Shown here in pieces: positions 43,384 to 51,142 of a stretch of DNA of 64,000 bases; within the stretch, counting starts at the first letter, position 1; every line of letters starts with the position of its first letter. The stretch comes from Ruminococcus gauvreauii (GTDB lineage Bacteria; Bacillota; Clostridia; Lachnospirales; Lachnospiraceae), in assembly GCF_025151995.1 (NCBI RefSeq), contig NZ_CP102290.1, positions 2,046,001 through 2,110,000 on the forward strand, read 5' to 3'. Below the pieces are notes generated by a model. That model was given only the letters and a program-made list of their open reading frames with translations, made no database searches and was not told the DNA's origin. The position numbers and the translations under genes are program-made.

Positions 43384-43875
43384 ATGGATAAAAAAGAAAC
43401 GGCAACAAAAGAAGACTTGATGGCAGTCGTTAGCCTGTTTGAAAATATGGGAATACTATATTGGGTGGACGGTGGCTGGGGCGTTGATCTATTGGCGGGT
43501 AAACAGACAAGGGATCATAGAGATATTGATATCAACTTTGACGCTCAATATACAGAAAGGCTATTAGATATACTTTCGGAGCATGGTTATAAAGTAGAGA
43601 CGGATTGGAAACCTGTTAGAATAGAGTTATATAGCGATGAATACGGTTATTTGGACATCCATCCATTTGTTTTGAATGATGACGGGACATCAAAACAAGC
43701 CGATTTGGAAGGCGGCTGGTACGAGTTTGAGAAGGACTATTTTGGTAGTGCTGTTTTTGAGGGTAGAACAATTCCCTGTATATCTTTGAAAGGACAAAAA
43801 ATTTTTCACTCGGGTTATGAGCTAAGGTATAAGGACAAGCATGATCTTTCTGTCCTTGAAAGTATATCAGAATAA
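43384..43875 (+). CDS. Lnu-type lincosamide nucleotidyltransferase
   Basis: 163 residues, ATG at 43384 after AAAGGAGGAG. ILYWVDGGWGVDLLAGKQTR, DHRDIDINFDAQYTE, YGYLDIHPFVLNDDGTSKQA and ISLKGQKIFHSGYELR follow the Lnu(A)/Lnu(C)/Lnu(D) pattern closely, with the D-x-D metal pair in RDIDI. Members adenylylate clindamycin and lincomycin. Which subtype, and whether it is active, cannot be settled by eye. It has its own ribosome binding site inside the array. Confidence 0.8.
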   Translation: MDKKETATKEDLMAVVSLFENMGILYWVDGGWGVDLLAGKQTRDHRDIDINFDAQYTERLLDILSEHGYKVETDWKPVRIELYSDEYGYLDIHPFVLNDDGTSKQADLEGGWYEFEKDYFGSAVFEGRTIPCISLKGQKIFHSGYELRYKDKHDLSVLESISE

Positions 43876-43893
43876 GGCGAAATGGTGATTTGC

Positions 43894-44442
43894 ATGGAGG
43901 AAGCAACGAGATATATTGCGCTTTTGCGCGGTGCCAATATAAGTGGAAAAAATAAAGTTCCGATGGCTGAACTAAAGAAAGCTTTTGAGGAGCTTGGGTT
44001 CGGAGCGGTTAAGACCTATCTGAACAGCGGCAATGTGATTTTTTCAAGTAATGAGGAGAATATAGGGAGCCTTACAGACCGGATTGAAACAACGATAAAA
44101 AAGTGGTTTGGTCTGGATATTCCGGTTTTCGTCACATCAAAAGAGGATCTCGAAGATATTTTGCAACACGCGCCTGACTGGTGGGGTGATGAAAATAAGG
44201 AAATCTATGATAATCTGATTTTTATTATGCCTCCGGCTACATTTGCTGAAGTGCGGGACGAGATCGGAGAACCCAGGGAAGGATTAGAAAAGATTAAGAA
44301 TTATAAGGCAGTGGTATTCTGGTCTTTCAGCCGAAAGGACTATCAAAAAACAAACTGGTGGAGGGAGACGGCAAGTGCGGATATCAGCGGCAAACTGACA
44401 ATCAGAACGGCAAACACTGTCAGGAAGATTGTCGGAATGTAG
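43894..44442 (+). CDS. DUF1697-type protein
   Basis: 182 residues. ATG at 43894 fits family N-termini (TRYIALLRGANISGKNKVPM) better than ATG 43882. Continues KTYLNSGNVIFSSNEEN, FVTSKEDLEDIL and NWWRETASADISGKLTIRTANTVRKI, the DUF1697 signature. Common stand-alone gene in soil and gut bacteria; function unknown. Confidence 0.85.
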   Translation: MEEATRYIALLRGANISGKNKVPMAELKKAFEELGFGAVKTYLNSGNVIFSSNEENIGSLTDRIETTIKKWFGLDIPVFVTSKEDLEDILQHAPDWWGDENKEIYDNLIFIMPPATFAEVRDEIGEPREGLEKIKNYKAVVFWSFSRKDYQKTNWWRETASADISGKLTIRTANTVRKIVGM

Positions 44443-44451
44443 TTGTTTCTC

Positions 44452-44469
44452 AAATTCCGGTTTGTGGGG
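44452..44469 (+). repeat. Recurring post-stop motif, site 3
   Basis: AAATTC-CGGT-TTGTGGGG, nine bases after the DUF1697 stop; next start codon is nine bases further on. Confidence 0.5.
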
Positions 44470-44477
44470 TGAAAAAT

Positions 44478-44735
44478 ATGCAGAACAACGAATTACTGAA
44501 TCATTTGGATAAGCTACATACGACCGAATTGGGTGTAGTAAGAATCAAGAGAAACCTTGATTTGGATACCCATCATGTTGTTGATTGGTGCAGAAATAGG
44601 CTATCTTCTGTTGAAGCATCCATATTGAGAAAAGGAAAGAACTGGTATATAGCGGTTGACGGTTGTATCATTACGGTCAACGCTTATAGCTATACGATCA
44701 TCACGGCGCATAAGGTACAGGAACAGCAAAGATAG
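44478..44735 (+). CDS. DUF3781-type protein
   Basis: 85 residues, ATG at 44478; the longer frame overlaps the previous gene and is rejected. LLNHLDKLHTTELGVVRIKRNL, VVDWCRNRLSS, NWYIAVDGCIITVNAYSYTIITAHK matches my memory of the small DUF3781 family. Function unknown. Confidence 0.8.
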   Translation: MQNNELLNHLDKLHTTELGVVRIKRNLDLDTHHVVDWCRNRLSSVEASILRKGKNWYIAVDGCIITVNAYSYTIITAHKVQEQQR

Positions 44736-44770
44736 CAATAAAGAACTGACAGAAAGAGCGGTACAAGAAT

Positions 44771-45496
44771 ATGACTTCACGAGAAAAGAAAAATAAAGTA
44801 ATTCAACAAGTTATCAAACCGGCGCTCAAAGAAGCAGGTTTTCACAGCCTTCGGGGAACACAGGCTTTTTCCATTCATAAGGAAGCCTGCACAATCACCG
44901 TAAATATTCAAAGTTCCCAATTTAACAGCAATGCTACCGGGTTTTCCTTTTGGCTGAATATCGTAGTAGATACGCCTGGCCTTTCAGATGAACAACTACA
45001 AGATGTTACTTTTTTCAAATCTTTTACAGAAGCTTGCTTTTTGCCGCATCAAGGCAGGTTACACCCGCTCCGTAATATACGGGGTTATGTCATTGACGGT
45101 TATAAAAACTACAAGCCGATGGATACCCCCTATGAGGAGATTCAAGCCATCATTGCAAATGATATGCAGCAGTATATCATTCCGGGGCTATCCCAGATTG
45201 ACAGCATAGCAGATTATCAAGAATGCGCTGCGCTGTGGCAAGAAGAATCAAAAAGTCAGTTTGTACGTCTGGTAGATTACTTTTCGGAAGCGCATATGCT
45301 GACATTACCGTTTCAAAAAGATACTTGGATTGGCACCGTAAATATGAAAGAGCTCGTTGAGAAGAAAAAGACACTATGCCTTACCACAGATGAAATCATG
45401 CAAAATAAATCAATTTATTGCAAAGTGCGTGAATTATCGACGCATCCGCAAGAGGACACATGGCCGTTGATTTGCATGACGCTCTCTGCAGAATAA
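44771..45496 (+). CDS. DUF4304-like protein
   Basis: 241 residues, ATG at 44771 (AGAGCGG upstream). KVIQQVIKPALKEAGFHSLRGTQAFSIHKEACTITVNIQSSQFNSN resembles the start of DUF4304 proteins; the C-terminal third is not recognised. Soluble, no motif for catalysis visible. Confidence 0.6.
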   Translation: MTSREKKNKVIQQVIKPALKEAGFHSLRGTQAFSIHKEACTITVNIQSSQFNSNATGFSFWLNIVVDTPGLSDEQLQDVTFFKSFTEACFLPHQGRLHPLRNIRGYVIDGYKNYKPMDTPYEEIQAIIANDMQQYIIPGLSQIDSIADYQECAALWQEESKSQFVRLVDYFSEAHMLTLPFQKDTWIGTVNMKELVEKKKTLCLTTDEIMQNKSIYCKVRELSTHPQEDTWPLICMTLSAE

Positions 45497-45543
45497 GATG
45501 ATTTGAAATGTGCGGAACTTCCTTTGAGAAGGAGGAGCAAATA

Positions 45544-45957
45544 ATGAAGCGTTATGGAAATGATTTTTGCTGTTTAGGACTTGATAGGGGAAATATTCAT
45601 GGCGCTGATAGCCCGGTAGTGGTAGAGAATACACGCATACGTTCAGCAATGCAAAATGCCGGCTCGAATTTGAAACTAACAAGACTGGCTGATTATGTAG
45701 TGCAACATATCATGGAATATAAGAAATATGGATTTGAAGTTATCGGTATTATTGGGGCAAATCGTTCTCCAAATTGTGGTGTCGAAACAACATCGGACAA
45801 TGATGCAGAAATCAATGGTATGGGACTATTTATAGAAAAAATTTTTCACCAGCTTTTGCGAGAAAACATATCTATTCCCATGATAGGCATAAAGGGAACG
45901 GACAACATACAAGAAAAACTTCAGTTGGAATGTAGCTGTTTTCCACATTCCAACTGA
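45544..45957 (+). pseudogene. N-terminally truncated copy of the TudS-related gene
   Basis: From about 45566 the DNA is nearly the same as 42932-43280. The first 57 codons, with the AHCFLNQN Cys, are missing and replaced by MKRYGNDF. At the 3' end homology stops at CTTCAG; translation then runs through a hairpin (SCFPHSN). ATG 45544 with AGGAGG could still give a protein, but an essential Cys is gone. Confidence 0.7.
45922..45956. terminator. Perfect 12-bp hairpin closing the array
   Basis: CAGTTGGAATGT (45922-45933) and ACATTCCAACTG (45945-45956) with an 11-base loop. On the minus strand it is followed by a T-rich run (TTTTTC), so it suits the GntR gene as terminator. It begins exactly where homology between the two TudS copies ends, so it may also mark a recombination end. 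Confidence 0.7.
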
Positions 45958-45964
45958 TTGACAC

Positions 45965-47425
45965 TTATTTTAAGGAATCCCTGTCGGGGACCTGAACGGA
46001 TAAAGCCTCGGTAAAATTGTACTGCTCAACCATATATGCCTGAACAGAGGCTAAAATCATACGGTAAGAGTCAGCCAGGTTCTCAGCAAACTCTGCGTTT
46101 TTTCCGGAACGCAGACAATGATACGCTCTCCGAGTGATTTCATTGAGCTGTTCGATTGCATCGGCTCCCTGCGGATAAAATGCAAAATAGAACCCCCATT
46201 CTGTGATTTGGCTCGTTTCATGCCAAATGACTTGTAATGGCTCTAAAGACAGGTGTTTAGAAATCATCTGAAACGAACTCGTGAGCGCAATCCCTGGCTT
46301 TTTAATTTGGTCAGCCAATACTACTAAATCATTTTCGCTAAAATGAGGTGCAGCGTAGGCTGCAACCGGATAGGACAATAGCACCATGAGCTGCAATGAA
46401 TAAAGATATGTAAGGGCATCTCGCTTTGTAGTAAAATCCATCAGTGACAGTTCGGTGTTGAGCTGATCGGGAGTCAGAACCATTGTACCCTTGCCATTTA
46501 AAGTCTTTGTATAGCCTCTTTGTTCCAGCAGGCCCAATGCCTTTCTGACCGTATAAGCAGACACGCCATACTGCTTTGCCAGTTGTGCCTCATAGGGCAA
46601 ATAAGTCCCGGCCGGATAGATGCCTGTTCCGATTTTTCGAGTCAAGTCCCGAACAATACGGGTATAGTAGTAATCCTTGCCTCTTAGAGGATTCCATTCA
46701 AATGCAGCTGGCGTCTGGGTGGGAACCTTGGCAACGCTGTCAGACAGCTGAATGAAAATTTCTGTAATGATGGCAGACATGTCCTGATAAAGTGCTTTTA
46801 AATGATGATACTGTTCCACCGGATCGCGTTCTGATAATACCTCAATGATTGATCGAGGTTCAAAAGTTGGCCTCCGGTACATGATATCTTGGGAAAAGCT
46901 GCATTTTTCTAAAAAGTACGCAAAATTCCCCTGAAGCTCAAAGGCTGTATGCAGATCACATAACAGAGGATTATGGCTGGCGCTTAAAATATCCCTTGTC
47001 AACGCAATCAGAGCCTTCCAGCTCTCGGAACAGATTCCCTGCTGTGCCGCTCTTTGCGCCTGCCGATAATGAGGCATGGACTCAACCGAGCAGTTATGTG
47101 AGGCAAATACAAGCAGATAGGGTAACAATCGCCCATAAGTTTCATATACCTGTAAGATAGAATCCCGCTGCTCTAAAATTGCAGTTATTCCGGGACCTGT
47201 TAAGTTGTGCGGAAGGACTACGGGGGCCTGCCGGATTTGAATATCAATAAATTTTTCAGCCTTTAAGGTATCCAGTACCCGCGTAATGGTCGCAATCCCC
47301 ACATTGTATTCTTCACATAGATTTCTGGAAGAAGGGAGTTTGCTGCCGGGCTGGAATTGCCCTGAAACAATACGTTTTTTTAAATCTTCATATACATAAG
47401 AAAAACGAGTTTCCTGTCGTTTCAT
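45965..47425 (-). CDS. GntR-type regulator with two winged-helix domains
   Basis: 486 residues; ATG at 47425 with AAAGGG upstream. Two separate GntR winged helices: residues about 1-70 (YVYEDLKKRIVSGQFQPGSKLPSSRNLCEEYN) and about 255-325 (RIVRDLTRKIGTGIYPAGTYLPYEAQLAKQYG, YTVRKALGLLEQRGY). Between and after them are helical regions without a known effector domain. Most GntR proteins have one DNA-binding domain. Divergent from the c-di-GMP gene at 47713, which it probably controls. Confidence 0.8.
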   Translation of the reverse strand: MKRQETRFSYVYEDLKKRIVSGQFQPGSKLPSSRNLCEEYNVGIATITRVLDTLKAEKFIDIQIRQAPVVLPHNLTGPGITAILEQRDSILQVYETYGRLLPYLLVFASHNCSVESMPHYRQAQRAAQQGICSESWKALIALTRDILSASHNPLLCDLHTAFELQGNFAYFLEKCSFSQDIMYRRPTFEPRSIIEVLSERDPVEQYHHLKALYQDMSAIITEIFIQLSDSVAKVPTQTPAAFEWNPLRGKDYYYTRIVRDLTRKIGTGIYPAGTYLPYEAQLAKQYGVSAYTVRKALGLLEQRGYTKTLNGKGTMVLTPDQLNTELSLMDFTTKRDALTYLYSLQLMVLLSYPVAAYAAPHFSENDLVVLADQIKKPGIALTSSFQMISKHLSLEPLQVIWHETSQITEWGFYFAFYPQGADAIEQLNEITRRAYHCLRSGKNAEFAENLADSYRMILASVQAYMVEQYNFTEALSVQVPDRDSLK

Positions 47426-47712
47426 AATATAAATGCCCTTTCTAAAGCTCAAACACATATTGCTTTTAGTATACTACAAAATTCAGAATAGTGGTAATGA
47501 AACTTGAAGCAAAGCGGTGTATGGGTGAGTTTATTCAGCAATTTCTTCTTGTGTATGATAGGGTGTAATAGTAAAATATAGATGAGACGTTGACAAATAA
47601 AAATTAAGAAGTGCGGCTGAAAAGGCCGTAAAATTTTTCCTGATACCTATTTGCTAAGGTGGGCAGAATGGTATGAGAAAAAGTAATATAAGAAATTCAC
47701 TGGAGTGATGAT

Positions 47713-49872
47713 ATGTTGAAAGTCAGACCAAAATTAAGGGTTTTAATTGTGGACGATTCTGAATTAAATCGTGAGATGCTGGGCTCTATGCTTGGGGATG
47801 AATATGAGATTCTGGAAGCGGAGAATGGGGTGCAAGCTGTTGAAATAATGCGGGAACATGTATCAAATCTGTCTCTTATTCTGCTGGATGTTCAAATGCC
47901 GCAGATGGACGGACTGGAGCTTCTGAAACATATGGGCCGGTTACATTGGATTGATGTGATTCCGGTCATCATGATATCCAGTGAAACTGCGCCCAAATTT
48001 ATAGAGCGTGCGTATGATCTTGGAGCAACAGATTATATTGCCCGGCCTTATAACACGATGATTGTACGCCGCCGTGTAGCCAATGTTATTTTATCCTTTG
48101 CAAGACAACGTCAGTTGATGGAGATCATTACCCAACAGATAAGTAAAAAGGAAAAGGACAATCGGCTCATGCTTTCCATCTTGTCCCATATCGTGGAATT
48201 CCGCAATGGAGAAAGTGGGCTTCATGTCATACATATCAATATCATTACTGACCTTCTGCTTCGGCAGTATATGTTAAAAATCGGCAGTAATAAAATCACC
48301 AGTGAAGATATTTCTCTGATCGGTATGGCTTCGGCGCTGCACGATATTGGCAAGATCGCCATTCCAGAAGAAATCCTCAATAAGCCCGGCCGTCTTTCAG
48401 TAGGGGAATACCAGATTATGCAGGGACATTGTATGGCAGGAGCGAATATACTCATGGATCTGCCCATTGACCGGAATGAGCCTTTGCTCAAAACGGCATA
48501 TGAAATCTGCCGATGGCATCATGAGCGGTATGATGGAAGCGGCTATCCGGATGGGCTGAAGGGAGATACCATTCCGCTCTCTGCACAGGTGGTCGCCTTG
48601 GCGGATGTTTATGATGCGCTTACCAGTGAACGGTGTTATAAGTCAGCGTATTCCCATGATACAGCAATGAAAATGATCTTTGATGGGCAGTGTGGAGTGT
48701 TCCAGCCCTTGTTACTGGAATGTCTGCGTGATATTGGAGATACACTCCAACGGGAGCTGACGGCCAAAGATACCTTTGACTTTGAGAACACAATAAATGA
48801 AACCAGCCATATAACGGAACAACTACAGCACTATGGTTTGGACGACTCGGAACATCTGATAGGTATGCTTAAAAATATTGATGAAAAGTATATGCCGGCC
48901 ACAAATTGCAGTGAGGCTATGGAAAAGCCCTCCATAGATCCATTGTTAGACTGCAAGTATGCAAAAAAGCGAACAGACCATTGTTCCATAAGCAGCTTGG
49001 AGGCCAGGATATTATTGCAGTATCTCATCTTTGATGTTGTCCGATTGGTTGACGCCACGAAAAACTGTCAAGTTAACATTGATGAGGCGGGTAATCATCA
49101 AGACTCAGAATACCGCTGCTATGACATGTGGAGCAAAGAAGATCGGTGTGAAAACTGTATCTCAGCGAAATGTATGTCAAGTAAAGGAAGCCTAACAAAA
49201 TTGAAGTTTGTAGACGAGTGTATCTACCATGTTCGAGCGACTTATGTGGAGGTGGACGGTCTGCCCTATTCGCTGGAGCTGATTGATAAGATTACAGAAG
49301 AAACCTTGCTGGGCGGTCATGGAAAAGAAGACGTGGTAAAGTATATTACGGCTCATAACCACAGACTTTATGTAGATATCCTAACCGGGGTTTATAATCG
49401 CCGCTATTACGAGGAGCAGCTGCGTGACATGTTTCATATTTCAGCGGCAGCCATGCTGGATATGGATCATTTCAAAGCTGTCAATGATACCTATGGCCAT
49501 CTGGTTGGGGACATGACATTGAAGCAGGCAGCCATCGCCATAAAAAACAGTGTAAGAAAAACGGACGATGTCGTGCGTTTAGGCGGAGATGAGTTTTTCA
49601 TTGTTTTTCGGGAGATACCGTTTCATGTGCTGCAGAAAAAATTGGAAGCCATTAGAGCCTGTGTTGAAAACATCGTTTTTTCTGATTATCCACAGCTGCA
49701 CTTTTCTATCAGTATTGGTGGGGTTTACGGACCGGGGAAGACTTCGGATTTAATGAATATAGCAGATAAATTATTATATCAGGCAAAGAGAGAGCAAGTG
49801 GGATTGCGGGTGGAACGCTTGGCGGGCAACAGTCTGATGGAAGGAAAAGGACAAGGAAATGAAGCGACATAA
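47713..49872 (+). CDS. REC/HD-GYP/GGDEF bifunctional c-di-GMP protein
   Basis: 719 residues, ATG at 47713 (CTGGAGTG upstream). Receiver domain with phospho-acceptor Asp59 (LLDVQMPQMDG). HD-GYP phosphodiesterase with His210-Asp211 (ALHDIGK) and GYP at 277 (HHERYDGSGYP). A Cys-rich linker (about 415-520). GGDEF cyclase at 624-628 with the inhibitory RxxD site (RKTD) five residues before it. Both catalytic sites look intact, so it may make or break c-di-GMP according to phosphorylation. Overlaps the next gene by 14 bases. Confidence 0.92.
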   Translation: MLKVRPKLRVLIVDDSELNREMLGSMLGDEYEILEAENGVQAVEIMREHVSNLSLILLDVQMPQMDGLELLKHMGRLHWIDVIPVIMISSETAPKFIERAYDLGATDYIARPYNTMIVRRRVANVILSFARQRQLMEIITQQISKKEKDNRLMLSILSHIVEFRNGESGLHVIHINIITDLLLRQYMLKIGSNKITSEDISLIGMASALHDIGKIAIPEEILNKPGRLSVGEYQIMQGHCMAGANILMDLPIDRNEPLLKTAYEICRWHHERYDGSGYPDGLKGDTIPLSAQVVALADVYDALTSERCYKSAYSHDTAMKMIFDGQCGVFQPLLLECLRDIGDTLQRELTAKDTFDFENTINETSHITEQLQHYGLDDSEHLIGMLKNIDEKYMPATNCSEAMEKPSIDPLLDCKYAKKRTDHCSISSLEARILLQYLIFDVVRLVDATKNCQVNIDEAGNHQDSEYRCYDMWSKEDRCENCISAKCMSSKGSLTKLKFVDECIYHVRATYVEVDGLPYSLELIDKITEETLLGGHGKEDVVKYITAHNHRLYVDILTGVYNRRYYEEQLRDMFHISAAAMLDMDHFKAVNDTYGHLVGDMTLKQAAIAIKNSVRKTDDVVRLGGDEFFIVFREIPFHVLQKKLEAIRACVENIVFSDYPQLHFSISIGGVYGPGKTSDLMNIADKLLYQAKREQVGLRVERLAGNSLMEGKGQGNEAT

Positions 49873-51124
49873 AGCTATTTTATCCATTTTTTTAATATTA
49901 ACCTTGCTGTCAGGCTGCAGCAGGTATTCCAGTGAAGTCGTGCTGATTGAGAATGAACCGCCTGCAGAACAGGAGCATTTGTTCCTTTCTGTTTTTGGAT
50001 ATAAAGCAGACGCACTCAATCTGACAGCGATTGAAAACATATTGAACCTCCATATGGAACAGAACCCGGATATTGTCGTAACTTACGAGGGCGTGAAAGG
50101 GGCGGATTACTGGAATGCGTTGGAAAGACGGGCGCAGGCCAATGGGCTTGACGATGTATTTATGGTGGATCATGACCATGTGATCGAATTGACCGGGCAG
50201 GGTAAATTAGCGGATTTATCCGAGCTGCCTGCGATTGAAAAGTATCAGGATATTATGAAAGAGCAGTTTATCAACAAAGACGGTTCTGCATATTTCCTGC
50301 CGATATGTATATCTGCCTACGGATTGTATATCAATTACGATCTGTTGGAAGCACATGGACAGAAAGTTCCGGAAAACTGGTCTGATTTTATGGATGTCTG
50401 TAACTATTTTGTAAAAAAAGGAATGACGCCCATTGTTGCAAATAACTATACTTCGCTTAAACACCTTATTGTGGCCAGATCGCTGTATTCTGTTTACCAG
50501 CAGGATTCTGCGGCGGCAATCGAAAGATTCAATCGTGAACCGGAAGAATTGGCAAACGCACTGCGCCCGGGAATCAAAATGGTCGAGAAAATGATCCACT
50601 GTAAATGGATCGACTGCGCAGAGACTTTGACGACAGATCAGACTTCGGATGACCTCAAGCTATTCGTTGGCGGAGACCGGCCGTTTATGGTGACCGGAGG
50701 CTGGGCGACTCCCAGAGTGGCGGCTATGAACCCTAAGTTTTCTTATGGTGTGCATCCTTTTCCCATTCTGGATGATGGCGGTGTGCTCGTGATCAACGCG
50801 AACACCTGTATCAGCGTTAACGCTGACAGCGAGCATTTAGATGAGGCCATGCAGCTTGTGGAATGTATCACCCAACCGGATTGCATATGGGAATACTGTG
50901 ACAGCCAAAGCTCCTATACGCCGCTGCAGGATGATAGAATCCCCGCCGATGAAACGATCCTTCCCGCTTCTGCGTGTTTAGAACGAGGGCAGATTGTGAT
51001 AGGCTCTGATTATAGGCTGAATCTGCCATTGGGCACTTCTCTTTCTGAGATAACACAGCAGATGTTAATGGGAATGTCTGCAGATGAGGCTGCTACCCTG
51101 TTAAACCGACTTTTGGAACAGTAG
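49859..51124 (+). CDS. Extracellular solute-binding lipoprotein
   Basis: 421 residues, ATG at 49859. Lipobox LLSGC gives lipid-anchored Cys20 after a short signal peptide. The body matches family 1 sugar-binding proteins (NWSDFMDVCNYFVKKGMTPI, FMVTGGWATPRVAAM). No permease or ATPase gene is nearby. It sits between the c-di-GMP protein and a hybrid kinase with a membrane-bound sensor, so it most likely presents ligand to that kinase. Confidence 0.88.
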   Translation: MKRHKAILSIFLILTLLSGCSRYSSEVVLIENEPPAEQEHLFLSVFGYKADALNLTAIENILNLHMEQNPDIVVTYEGVKGADYWNALERRAQANGLDDVFMVDHDHVIELTGQGKLADLSELPAIEKYQDIMKEQFINKDGSAYFLPICISAYGLYINYDLLEAHGQKVPENWSDFMDVCNYFVKKGMTPIVANNYTSLKHLIVARSLYSVYQQDSAAAIERFNREPEELANALRPGIKMVEKMIHCKWIDCAETLTTDQTSDDLKLFVGGDRPFMVTGGWATPRVAAMNPKFSYGVHPFPILDDGGVLVINANTCISVNADSEHLDEAMQLVECITQPDCIWEYCDSQSSYTPLQDDRIPADETILPASACLERGQIVIGSDYRLNLPLGTSLSEITQQMLMGMSADEAATLLNRLLEQ

Positions 51125-51142
51125 CTCCCGGAGGAAATAGAA

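Noticed and set aside
47592..47640. TTGACA and a small CGGC/GCCG hairpin upstream of the c-di-GMP gene considered as promoter plus c-di-GMP riboswitch
   Set aside because: No -10 box at proper spacing and no conserved riboswitch core seen.
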